Of a DNA stretch of 5,421 bases, positions 1 to 5,421 are shown in pieces. The notes under the pieces are model-generated. The model was not told the origin of the DNA and did no database searches. It was given only the letters and a program-made list of their open reading frames with translations. How positions within the stretch are numbered: position 1 is the stretch's first letter; each line of letters starts with the position of its first letter. A program made the position numbers and the translations under genes. The DNA comes from an uncultured Clostridia bacterium (GTDB taxonomy: Bacteria > Bacillota_A > Clostridia > Oscillospirales > Oscillospiraceae), in contig CAMZIX010000087.1 in the NCBI GenBank assembly GCA_947307375.1, forward strand, positions 1-5,421, read 5' to 3'.

Positions 1-185
1 TGCCGGAGTCGGCGCTGCTGCTGGAGCTGGCCTCGGCACCGGGCGGCTTCGACCGGAACCTGGCGGAAAACCTCGGACTGCGCTGCCTGGCGGCGCCCGG
101 CCTGCCCGGACGGAGCGCGCCGCTGTCCGCCGCGGCGCTGATGCGGCGGGAATTCTACCGGGCGATCAAGGAGGAACGGGAATGA
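1..185 (+). CDS. dpaA: Dipicolinate synthase subunit A, 3' end only
   Basis: Only the last 60 residues are visible; the gene enters from the left edge and the first complete codon is at position 3. The tail carries ASAPGGFD (visible residues 10-17) and AAPGLPGRSAP (visible residues 30-40), which match the C-terminal part of SpoVFA/DpaA as I know it from Bacillus. In that family DpaA is the NAD(P)-dependent dehydrogenase-like subunit. With DpaB it converts the dihydrodipicolinate-pathway intermediate into dipicolinic acid in the mother cell of sporulating bacteria. The stop codon TGA overlaps the ATG of dpaB (ATGA at 182-185), so the two are translationally coupled. The identification rests on the tail plus the neighbouring dpaB. 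The promoter and N-terminal Rossmann motif lie outside the window. Confidence 0.9.
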   Translation, partial: PESALLLELASAPGGFDRNLAENLGLRCLAAPGLPGRSAPLSAAALMRREFYRAIKEERE

Positions 186-754
186 AGAAGAAGCTGGGGC
201 TCGCGCTCTGCGGCTCCTATTGTACGTACGAAACGCTCTTTGCGGCGGCGGAAAAGCTGAGGGAGGACTACGCGCTGATCCCGATCATCAGCGAGACGGC
301 CGCGCACACGGACAGCCGCTTCGGCACGGCGGAAGAACATCTGCGGCGCCTGGCGGCGCTGACGGGACGGCAGCCGGTGACAAGCATCGCCGAGGCCGAG
401 CCTCTCGGTCCGAAGGAGCCGCTGGATGCGCTGCTGATCGCGCCCTGCACCGGCAATACGCTGGCAAAGCTCGCCCGCGGGATTACGGACAGCAGCGTCA
501 CGATGGCGGCCAAGGCCCATCTGCGCAACGGGAGGCCTCTGGTGATCGCCTTTTCCACCAACGACGGGCTCAGCGGCTCGGCAGAGAACATCGCGCGCCT
601 GCTGAATCGAAAAAACGTCTACTTCGTGCCCTTCCGGCAGGACGATCCCATCAGGAAGCCCTGCTCGCTGCAGGCGGATTTCTCTCTGCTCGGGGAGACC
701 GTCGCCGAAGCGCTGCAGGGAAGGCAGCTGCAGCCCCTGCTGCGGCAGCCCTGA
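182..754 (+). CDS. dpaB: Dipicolinate synthase subunit B (SpoVFB family)
   Basis: This is a complete 190-residue protein, close to the roughly 200 residues of Bacillus SpoVFB. It has the family landmarks in order: GSYCTYE at 11-17, PLGPKEPLD at 74-82, APCTGNT at 87-93, STNDGL at 125-130 and PFRQDDP at 150-156. The fold is the flavoprotein (PF02441-like) fold. With DpaA it forms dipicolinate synthase, which makes the pyridine dicarboxylate that fills the spore core with calcium. The start is supported by a strong Shine-Dalgarno AAGGAGG at 168-174, seven bases before the ATG, lying inside the end of dpaA. The gene ends directly before an intrinsic terminator, so it is the last gene of its operon. 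In Bacillus the operon is transcribed in the mother cell under sigma-K; that cannot be judged here because the promoter is outside the window. Confidence 0.96.
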   Translation: MKKKLGLALCGSYCTYETLFAAAEKLREDYALIPIISETAAHTDSRFGTAEEHLRRLAALTGRQPVTSIAEAEPLGPKEPLDALLIAPCTGNTLAKLARGITDSSVTMAAKAHLRNGRPLVIAFSTNDGLSGSAENIARLLNRKNVYFVPFRQDDPIRKPCSLQADFSLLGETVAEALQGRQLQPLLRQP

Positions 755-762
755 GCAAAACG

Positions 763-794
763 AAAACCGTGGGTAATCTGCCCACGGTTTTTTT
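763..794 (+). terminator. Intrinsic terminator of the dpaAB operon
   Basis: A perfect 11-bp stem, AAAACCGTGGG (763-773) and CCCACGGTTTT (781-791), encloses a 7-nt loop and runs into a tract of seven T (788-794). It starts 8 bases after the dpaB stop codon. It separates the dipicolinate operon from dnaA and should insulate dnaA from sporulation-stage read-through. Confidence 0.95.
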
Positions 795-841
795 CCTCCC
801 TCTCTGGTTACATTATTTATATTTAGATCTTCCGATTTTCC

Positions 842-870
842 TTGCAAACATTGTGGATTTTTGTTATAAT
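842..870 (+). promoter_or_regulatory. Sigma-A promoter of dnaA with extended -10
   Basis: The -35 is TTGCAA (842-847) and the -10 is a consensus TATAAT (865-870), separated by exactly 17 bp. The -10 is preceded by TGT, which gives an extended -10 (TGnTATAAT). Transcription would begin near 877, leaving a leader of about 33 nt before the dnaA ATG at 910. A DnaA-box-like sequence TGTGGATTT (852-860, 7 of 9 against the reverse-strand consensus TGTGGATAA) lies in the spacer. Bound DnaA there would block RNA polymerase, which would be autoregulation; that part is inference. Confidence 0.87.
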
Positions 871-909
871 GATTAGGATAAGGAAACTATCGCCATAAGA
901 GGTGTTTTT

Positions 910-2214
910 ATGAATTCTCTCAACGATATCTGGCAGAATATTCTGGATGTTTTATCGCTAAAACTGACGCCGACCGCGATGAAAACCTGGTTCGACGACT
1001 GCACGCCCGTCGGTCTGGACGAGAACTGCCTGGTCCTGCACAGCCCCAGCGAATTCAAGGGCAACATCATCTCTACCCGTTACGGAAGCATCATCAAGGA
1101 GGCGCTGAGCGACCTCTTCTCGCAGGACTTCGACCTGCAGGTGCTCTCCGGGGATGAGATTCAGGACTACGAGCTCCGCAAAAAGGCGGAGAACATGCTG
1201 CCGGAAATGGTCGGCTACACCTTCGACAACTTCATCGTCGGCAACTCCAACAAGTTTGCCCACGCGGCGGCGATCAGCGTAGCCAAAAATCCCGGCGCCT
1301 CCTACAATCCGCTGTTTATTTACGGCAACTCCGGCCTGGGCAAAACGCACCTGCTGCTGGCGATCGGCCACTACATCCAGGAAAACGATCCCGGCAAGAA
1401 AATCGCCTACATCAAGGGAGACGACTTCACCGTGCAGATGGTCAAGGCCATCAAGGACGGCACCGGCGAGGAGTTCAAGAACAAGTACCGCCATGTGGAC
1501 CTGTTCCTCGTTGACGATATCCAGTTCATCGCCGGCAAACGCGCCACCCAGGACGAGTTTTTCCACACCTTCAACAACATCTACGAGGCCGGCCACCAGA
1601 TCGTCATCACCTCCGACCGGCCGCCGATGGAAATGAGCGTGCTGGACGACCGCCTGCGCACCCGCTTTGAAGGCGGTCTGATGGCCGATATCCAGCCGCC
1701 CGACCTGGAAACGCGCATGGCCATCACCCGCAACAAGGCCGCTCAGCTCGGCCTGATTCTCTCCAATGAAGCCGTGGAGTACATTGCCGGAAAGATCACC
1801 TCCAACATCCGGCAGCTGGAAGGCGTCATCAACCGCCTGACTGCCTATAAGGAAATCCTCAACGACGTGATCACCACCGAATCGGTCGACCGGGCGATCA
1901 AGGACGTGATCCGCACCGGCACCTATATTCCGACGCCGGAGATCATCATCCGCGAGACCGCGCGCTATTATTCTCTGACCGGCGACGAGATCCGCGGACA
2001 AAACCGTTCCAAGCAGATCACCAAGGCCCGCCAGGTCTCGATGTATCTGATGCGTTCGCTGACCAATCTGACCCTGCAGGATATCGGCGCGGAATATCAG
2101 GACCGCAATCACGCCACCGTTCTCGCCTCCATCCGCAAGGTCGAAGACATGGTCAAGACAGATCCCATCATGGCCGGCACGATCCGCGACATCACCTCCA
2201 ATATCAACTCCTGA
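910..2214 (+). CDS. dnaA: Chromosomal replication initiator protein DnaA
   Basis: DnaA is the AAA+ ATPase that binds DnaA boxes, melts the origin and recruits the replicative helicase. The protein has 434 residues, slightly under the roughly 446 of Bacillus. Domain I (about 1-80) is followed by a very short domain II linker of about 20 residues. Domain III starts near YTFDNFIVG (103-111), with Walker A GNSGLGKT (139-146), Walker B LFLVDDIQF (198-206), sensor I ITSD (233-236), the arginine-finger segment RLRTRF (248-253) and sensor II NIRQLEGVINRL (299-310). Domain IV is the helix-turn-helix DNA-binding domain and carries the signature DRNHATVLASIRKVE at 398-412. This replaces the usual RDHTTV core with RNHATV. 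The start is supported by AGAGGTG at 898-904, five bases before the ATG. The sigma-A promoter at 842-870 drives it, and the candidate origin follows. Confidence 0.99.
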   Translation: MNSLNDIWQNILDVLSLKLTPTAMKTWFDDCTPVGLDENCLVLHSPSEFKGNIISTRYGSIIKEALSDLFSQDFDLQVLSGDEIQDYELRKKAENMLPEMVGYTFDNFIVGNSNKFAHAAAISVAKNPGASYNPLFIYGNSGLGKTHLLLAIGHYIQENDPGKKIAYIKGDDFTVQMVKAIKDGTGEEFKNKYRHVDLFLVDDIQFIAGKRATQDEFFHTFNNIYEAGHQIVITSDRPPMEMSVLDDRLRTRFEGGLMADIQPPDLETRMAITRNKAAQLGLILSNEAVEYIAGKITSNIRQLEGVINRLTAYKEILNDVITTESVDRAIKDVIRTGTYIPTPEIIIRETARYYSLTGDEIRGQNRSKQITKARQVSMYLMRSLTNLTLQDIGAEYQDRNHATVLASIRKVEDMVKTDPIMAGTIRDITSNINS

Positions 2215-2220
2215 GGCTTT

Positions 2221-2236
2221 CCACAGTTTTCTGTGG
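2221..2236. repeat. Perfect 6-bp hairpin with TTTT loop after dnaA
   Basis: CCACAG (2221-2226), TTTT, CTGTGG (2231-2236) form a perfect inverted repeat beginning 7 bases after the dnaA stop codon (6 intervening bases). No T tract follows, so it is not an ordinary intrinsic terminator. The left arm is part of the DnaA-box-like CTTTCCACA. The same left sequence could instead pair as TTTCCAC (2218-2224) with GTGGAAA (2240-2246), giving two mutually exclusive foldings. It may be a pair of opposed DnaA contacts, an mRNA 3' structure, or both. Confidence 0.6.
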
Positions 2237-2239
2237 CAA

Positions 2240-2359
2240 GTGGAAAAGCGGCTTGTGAACAAAAAATATTTCTTTTGTGCTGTTTAAAAGCTTTCCTTTT
2301 TCAACTTTTTTCTTCACACATAAAAGCCTGCTATACGCTTAAAAATCCCGCTTTTCCAC
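2240..2359. repeat. 12-bp perfect inverted repeat flanking the AT-rich origin core
   Basis: GTGGAAAAGCGG (2240-2251) and CCGCTTTTCCAC (2348-2359) are exact reverse complements separated by 96 bp of AT-rich DNA. Each arm contains the DnaA-box-like core TTTTCCAC, so the two boxes point in opposite directions, with their TTTT ends facing the centre. Exact 12-bp identity outside coding sequence suggests the flanking CCGC bases matter as well as the box core. The function as paired DnaA sites is inferred. Confidence 0.7.
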
Positions 2360-2444
2360 AATAATTTTCTCTAAAAACAATAACAACAAAAACATAAAAC
2401 TGACGAATAGATAAAAAAATTATTTTTCCTGAGGAGGAATACCT

Positions 2445-3557
2445 ATGAAATTCAGCTGCGAAAAATATCTGCTTCAGAGCGCTGTGACCATCGCCTCCCG
2501 CGCAGCCGCCTCCAAGAGTCCCATTCCCGCGCTGGAGGGTCTGCTGCTGCAGGCCGGGGACGATCTGCGCGTTACGGGTTATGATCTGAAAGAAGGTATC
2601 TACACCAATATCGGCGCCGATGTGGAGGAGGCCGGTTCCATCGTGGTCGGCGCCCGTCTCTTCGGCGAGATGATCCGCCGCCTGCCGGACGGGATCGTCA
2701 CCGTCACGACCGACGCCAACAATACGGTCAACGTCAAGTGCGGCCGCAGCGACTTTCATTTTATGGGCATGTTCTCCGGAGATTATCCGGAGATACCCAG
2801 CGTCGACGGACTCAACAACATCACGCTGCCGCAGAAGACCCTGCGCAGCATGATCAACCAGACCATTTTTGCCGTCGCCGCCAGCGACGTTCGTCCGATC
2901 TATACCGGCACTCTCTTTGAGATCGAGGATCAGACGCTCACGATGGTATCCGTGGACGGCTACCGTTTGGCCAAGCGCTGCGAGGAAATCGAAGAAGGCA
3001 AGCTGGAAAACTGCAGTTTTGTCGTGCCCGGTTCCGCGCTCAACGACGTGGAGCGCATCTGCTCCGATGAAGAGGGCGAAGTCCAGATCTCCGTCGGCAG
3101 CAAGCACATCTCCTTTGTCATCGGGGAGACCGTGGTCGTCACCCGCCGGCTCGAAGGTGAATTTCTCAACTACCGCAAGTCGATCCCCGAGAATTTCCGT
3201 CATGTGGTTGAGGTTGACCGCAGCGAGCTGATGAGCGTCATCGACCGCGTGGCGCTGATCGTCAGCGAGAAAAACTCCTCCCCGGTCCGGATGCGCTTCG
3301 GCGACGGCCTGATCGACTGTCTCTGTGTGACCCCGCTCGGCAAGGCGGAGGACCAGTGCTCCTGCGAGGGCAGCGGCGACGAGATGGAGATCGGCTTCAA
3401 CGACCGCTATCTGATGGACGCGCTGAAGGCCTCCGGCACGGACAAACTGCACATCTGCCTGAATACCGCCGCTTCTCCCAGCGTGATCGAAGCCGCCGAC
3501 GGCAGCAAGAACTTTACCTACATGATCCTGCCGGTCCGTCTGCGCGCGGGAGACTGA
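2445..3557 (+). CDS. dnaN: DNA polymerase III beta subunit (sliding clamp)
   Basis: DnaN forms the dimeric ring that encircles DNA and tethers DNA polymerase III and other client proteins. The protein has 370 residues, in the usual range, and divides into three clamp domains of about 120 residues each (approximately 1-122, 123-248, 249-370). Recognisable family segments are DGYRLAKR at 171-178 in domain 2, [12 protein letters not shown] at 237-248 at the domain 2/3 boundary, [10 protein letters not shown] at 318-327, and the C-terminal [11 protein letters not shown] at 356-366, which in the family contributes to the client-peptide pocket. The start is supported by AGGAGG at 2432-2437, seven bases before the ATG. 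It follows the candidate origin and ends one base before yaaA, so the downstream genes are probably cotranscribed. No obvious anomalies. Confidence 0.99.
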   Translation: MKFSCEKYLLQSAVTIASRAAASKSPIPALEGLLLQAGDDLRVTGYDLKEGIYTNIGADVEEAGSIVVGARLFGEMIRRLPDGIVTVTTDANNTVNVKCGRSDFHFMGMFSGDYPEIPSVDGLNNITLPQKTLRSMINQTIFAVAASDVRPIYTGTLFEIEDQTLTMVSVDGYRLAKRCEEIEEGKLENCSFVVPGSALNDVERICSDEEGEVQISVGSKHISFVIGETVVVTRRLEGEFLNYRKSIPENFRHVVEVDRSELMSVIDRVALIVSEKNSSPVRMRFGDGLIDCLCVTPLGKAEDQCSCEGSGDEMEIGFNDRYLMDALKASGTDKLHICLNTAASPSVIEAADGSKNFTYMILPVRLRAGD

Positions 3558-3558
3558 T

Positions 3559-3771
3559 ATGGAAACCATCAAAATCAACACCGAATTCATCAAGCTCGAC
3601 GCGCTGCTGAAATACGCCGCGCTGGTCGGCACCGGGGGCGAAGCCAAAACGGTCATCGCCGAGGGACTCGTCACGGTCAACGGCGAGGTCTGCACGATGC
3701 GCGGCAAAAAAATCCGCCCCGGCGACAAAGTGTGCTTCGACCGCTTCGAGCTGGACGTGCAGCAGGCATGA
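3559..3771 (+). CDS. yaaA: Small S4-domain RNA-binding protein YaaA
   Basis: This 70-residue protein is almost entirely one S4 RNA-binding domain (about residues 12-60), with the characteristic pieces KLDALLKYA (12-20), the GGEAK turn (26-30), VTVNGE (38-43) and [11 protein letters not shown] (48-58). Its size, sequence and place between dnaN and recF match Bacillus YaaA, whose family has been connected with ribosome or RNA functions; the exact role is not shown by this sequence. The ATG lies one base after the dnaN stop, with GGGAGA (3548-3553) five bases upstream inside dnaN as the likely ribosome binding site. The stop codon overlaps the recF start (ATGA at 3768-3771). A short protein of this kind would be easy to miss, but the S4 pattern and tight packing make it secure. 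Confidence 0.95.
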   Translation: METIKINTEFIKLDALLKYAALVGTGGEAKTVIAEGLVTVNGEVCTMRGKKIRPGDKVCFDRFELDVQQA

Positions 3772-4874
3772 GAGTCGACAGAATCGCCCTCAACGGCTTC
3801 CGGAACTACGAGTGGGAGACGGCGGAATTCGCGCCGGACACCAACGTCATCACCGGACCGAACGCCCAGGGCAAGACCAATCTGCTCGAGGCTGTGTATC
3901 TGCTTTCGGCCGGGCGGAGCTTCCGTACGCGCTTTGACCGGGAACTGATCGGCTTCGGCTACAGTGCGGCGGAGATCCTGGCCGAGCTCTACAGCCACGG
4001 CAGGCCGCAGAGCATCCGCATCGTGATGCAGCCGGGCCAAACGAAAAAGATCCAGGTCAACGGCGTGAAAAAGACCGCCGGAGAGCTCGCCTCGGTCGTC
4101 AACGCCGTGCTCTTCTGCCCGGACGATCTGAACCTGATCAAGGAGGGCGCGGCCGTCCGCCGCCGGCTGATGGACAACGCCATCAGCCAGATCCGGCCCC
4201 GCTACGCCGAGGTCCTCGCGGAATTCAACCGCCTCTACGAGCACAAGAGCCGGATCCTGAAGGACTGGCGCGAAAAGCCCTCCCTGCTGGACACGCTCGA
4301 CGAATTTTCCGACGCGATGGCGCGCGCATCGGCCCATCTGATCCGCTACCGCGCCTCCTTTGCCGAGCGCCTGCACGAGGCCGCCGCGCCGATCCACCGG
4401 GAGTTTTCCGGCGAGGGCGAGACGCTGAGCCTGCGCTACCTGACCGTGAGCACGGTCAGGGACCCCGGCGCGGGCGTCAAGGAGATCTACTACGATATCT
4501 GCGAGCACCAGGAAAGGCATCGCCAGGCCGAGCTGGACGCCGGGCAATGCCTGACCGGCGCGCACAAGGACGATCTGGAGATCAGCATCAACGGCCGCCC
4601 GGCCCGCAGCTTCGCCTCCCAGGGCCAGACCCGCACGGCGGCGCTGTCGCTGAAGCTGGCCGAGCGGGAGATCTTCCTGGCCGAGACCGGGGAGTATCCG
4701 ATCCTGCTGCTGGACGACGTGCTGTCCGAGCTGGATCCGCGGCGGCAGGAGTTCGTGCTCAACCGCATCGGCGGCGGGCAGACGCTGATCACCTGCTGCG
4801 AGGACGAGGGCATTTCCCGGCGCACCGGCGGCAAGCTGCTCTTTGTCGAAAAGGGCCGGATCAAATCCAACTAA
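3768..4874 (+). CDS. recF: DNA replication and repair protein RecF
   Basis: RecF is an SMC-like ATPase that acts with RecO and RecR to load RecA at single-strand gaps and stalled forks. From the chosen start it has 368 residues, typical of the family. Landmarks are the N-terminal LNGFRNY (8-14), Walker A GPNAQGKT (30-37), [11 protein letters not shown] (117-127) followed by RRRLMD (131-136), a helical arm domain in the middle, GAHKDDL (264-270), the ABC signature segment [16 protein letters not shown] (284-299) and Walker [13 protein letters not shown] (312-323). I start the gene at the ATG at 3768, which overlaps the yaaA stop by four bases. An in-frame ATG at 3732 would add 12 unconserved residues lying inside yaaA. 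There is only a weak Shine-Dalgarno, so translation probably depends on coupling to yaaA. Confidence 0.98.
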   Translation: MRVDRIALNGFRNYEWETAEFAPDTNVITGPNAQGKTNLLEAVYLLSAGRSFRTRFDRELIGFGYSAAEILAELYSHGRPQSIRIVMQPGQTKKIQVNGVKKTAGELASVVNAVLFCPDDLNLIKEGAAVRRRLMDNAISQIRPRYAEVLAEFNRLYEHKSRILKDWREKPSLLDTLDEFSDAMARASAHLIRYRASFAERLHEAAAPIHREFSGEGETLSLRYLTVSTVRDPGAGVKEIYYDICEHQERHRQAELDAGQCLTGAHKDDLEISINGRPARSFASQGQTRTAALSLKLAEREIFLAETGEYPILLLDDVLSELDPRRQEFVLNRIGGGQTLITCCEDEGISRRTGGKLLFVEKGRIKSN

Positions 4875-4892
4875 AAAACACGGAAGAAATCT

Positions 4893-5150
4893 ATGTATCT
4901 TCATCTGGGCAAGGGAACGCTGATCCCCAAAAAGGATATCGTCGGCATCTTCGATCTGGACATCACCAGCCAGAGTCATCTGACGCGGCGCTTTCTGCGC
5001 GCGGCGGAGCAGGCCGGCGAGGTCGTCAATGCGGCGGAGGATCTTCCCAAATCCTTCGTCGTGTGCTGTGAAAACGGGAAAAAGACCGTGATTTTGAGCC
5101 AAATGGCCGCTTCCACGCTGCTCAGGCGCAGCGAGAGCGATTTGGTATAA
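4893..5150 (+). CDS. remB: DUF370 regulator, RemB/YaaB type
   Basis: This 85-residue protein begins [20 protein letters not shown], which matches the N-terminus of Bacillus YaaB/RemB (about 81 residues). It also has the conserved PKSFVV (52-57) and a C-terminal [12 protein letters not shown] (68-79). The family is related to RemA, a DNA-binding activator of biofilm-matrix genes in Bacillus; RemB itself is less well understood and need not regulate a matrix here. GGAAG (4882-4886) lies six bases before the ATG. The gene starts 18 nt after recF and ends 38 nt before gyrB, the same position as in Bacillus, which supports orthology. The last dozen residues and the middle (about 24-50) are variable. 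No signal peptide or membrane segment is visible. Confidence 0.93.
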   Translation: MYLHLGKGTLIPKKDIVGIFDLDITSQSHLTRRFLRAAEQAGEVVNAAEDLPKSFVVCCENGKKTVILSQMAASTLLRRSESDLV

Positions 5151-5151
5151 A
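5143..5151 (+). promoter_or_regulatory. Possible extended -10 element for gyrB
   Basis: TGGTATAAA (5143-5151) fits TGnTATAAT with one mismatch and contains the remB stop codon. No acceptable -35 lies 16-18 bp upstream, so this would be a -35-independent extended -10 promoter with a start near 5158 and a leader of about 30 nt. It would give gyrB transcription independent of the recF-remB read-through. The evidence is only this one element. Confidence 0.3.
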
Positions 5152-5188
5152 AAGATTTCTGCATCCATCACGAAAGGATATTCAATAT

Positions 5189-5421
5189 ATGGCTGACAAC
5201 ATCGAACAGGTCAAACAGGAATACGACGCTTCGCAGATCCAGGTCCTCGAGGGCCTGGAGGCCGTGCGCAAGCGCCCCGGCATGTACATCGGCTCCACCT
5301 CCTCCTCCGGCCTGCACCATCTGGTCTATGAGATCGTCGACAACTCCATCGACGAGGCCCTGGCCGGCTTCTGCACGGCCATCGAGGTCACGATCGAGCA
5401 GGGGGACGTGATCCGCGTGCG
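5189..5421 (+). CDS. gyrB: DNA gyrase subunit B, N-terminal part
   Basis: Only the first 77 residues are present; the gene leaves the window at the right edge. The sequence contains the GyrB N-terminal hallmarks: [19 protein letters not shown] (19-37), then [18 protein letters not shown] (43-60). The latter is the GHKL ATPase motif, with the expected catalytic glutamate at E48 and the Mg-ATP-binding asparagine at N52. GyrB supplies the ATPase of DNA gyrase, which introduces negative supercoils ahead of the fork together with GyrA. ParE shares these motifs, but the position directly after recF-remB in an origin cluster makes gyrase the better call. The start has AAAGGA at 5173-5178 with a rather long 10-base spacing. 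The topoisomerase-primase (TOPRIM) domain lies outside the window. Confidence 0.98.
   Translation, partial: MADNIEQVKQEYDASQIQVLEGLEAVRKRPGMYIGSTSSSGLHHLVYEIVDNSIDEALAGFCTAIEVTIEQGDVIRV

Larger units (their letters stand above)
2215..2444. other. oriC: Candidate replication origin (oriC) between dnaA and dnaN
   Basis: This 230-bp AT-rich gap lies where many Bacillota place the DnaA-dependent unwinding site. Sites resembling the DnaA box TTATCCACA are: TTTTCCACA at 2352-2360 (+, 8 of 9); CTTTCCACA at 2217-2225 (+, 7 of 9); AGTGGAAAA at 2239-2247 (-, 7 of 9); TGTGAACAA at 2254-2262 (-, 7 of 9); and TTCTTCACA at 2310-2318 (+, 7 of 9). No perfect consensus box is present. To the right of the best box, 2361-2425 has only 11 G or C in 65 bases and is the likely unwinding element. 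I could not recognise a convincing DnaA-trio array. The region must also carry leader sequence and possibly a promoter for dnaN, but I see no good -35/-10 pair. Assignment as oriC rests on position, composition and box cluster; additional origin elements could lie elsewhere. Confidence 0.75.

Noticed and set aside
755..909. rpmH or rnpA, or a second origin half, upstream of dnaA
   Set aside because: The 155-bp gap is filled by a terminator, a promoter and a leader. No ribosomal protein L34 or RNase P protein frame is present, and only one weak box-like site is seen.
958..2262. Long open minus-strand frame of 434 codons opposite dnaA
   Set aside because: It is a mirror of the GC-rich codon usage of dnaA, has no recognisable motifs, and the + strand gene is certain.
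2287..2294. Palindrome AAAGCTTT
   Set aside because: It is an 8-bp palindrome in AT-rich DNA with no supporting context, so it is expected by chance.
2313..2337. Possible dnaN promoter TTCACA / TATACG
   Set aside because: The spacer would be only 13 bp, too short for sigma-A. No other pair with 16-18 bp spacing in 2215-2444 looked convincing.
2361..2425. DnaA-trio array in the unwinding region
   Set aside because: I looked for repeated three-base units of the Bacillus type on both strands. The A-rich units here have C where a purine would be needed, so the match is not supported.
3732..3767. Upstream in-frame ATG for recF at 3732
   Set aside because: It would add 12 residues lying within yaaA that do not resemble the RecF N-terminus. 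The ATG at 3768 gives the normal start just before the conserved LNGFRNY segment and a standard ATGA coupling.
2331..5171. Very long open minus-strand frame of 946 codons opposite dnaN, yaaA, recF and remB
   Set aside because: It runs across four secure + strand genes and their gaps. Its product is low in recognisable motifs and rich in residues expected from reverse-complemented GC-rich codons. Lack of stops here is a compositional effect.
1..5421. Mobile element, CRISPR array, tRNA/rRNA or defence genes
   Set aside because: No transposase, direct-repeat array, RNA gene signature or accessory gene is present. Every gene belongs to the origin cluster or the dipicolinate operon.

Overview
The window is a chromosomal replication-origin locus from a spore-forming member of the Bacillota. 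The gene order dnaA - dnaN - yaaA (S4 domain) - recF - remB (DUF370) - gyrB is the classic Gram-positive origin cluster. The coding sequence is GC-rich (roughly 60 percent by eye) while the intergenic DNA is AT-rich. The presence of both dipicolinate synthase subunits shows that the organism, or a recent ancestor, makes endospores. A GC-rich clostridial lineage such as the Oscillospirales is my best guess. That taxonomic call is inference from composition and gene content, not from a database match.

Layout, all on the + strand. Positions 1-754 carry the 3' end of dpaA and the complete dpaB, which overlap by four bases and end in a strong intrinsic terminator at 763-794. A 155-bp gap then holds a good sigma-A promoter (TTGCAA, 17 bp, TGTTATAAT) that drives dnaA (910-2214). 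A 230-bp AT-rich gap (2215-2444) separates dnaA from dnaN. It contains several DnaA-box-like sites, a small perfect hairpin, a 12-bp perfect inverted repeat spaced about 96 bp apart, and a 51-nt stretch with no G, and it is the most likely origin of replication. From 2445 onward dnaN, yaaA and recF are packed almost without gaps, with a 1-nt gap and then a 4-nt overlap. remB follows after 18 nt and gyrB after 38 nt; gyrB runs off the right edge.

The genes work together: DnaA opens the origin, DnaN is the polymerase clamp, RecF loads RecA at gaps, and GyrB with GyrA (not in the window) relieves supercoiling. YaaA is a small predicted RNA-binding protein and RemB is a relative of the RemA DNA-binding regulator. 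DpaA and DpaB make the spore-core solute dipicolinic acid and belong to a separate transcription unit.

I found no undescribed system. The observations most worth a second look are the sporulation operon directly upstream of dnaA, the unusual DNA-recognition motif of this DnaA, and the symmetric arrangement of non-canonical TTTTCCAC boxes in the dnaA-dnaN gap.
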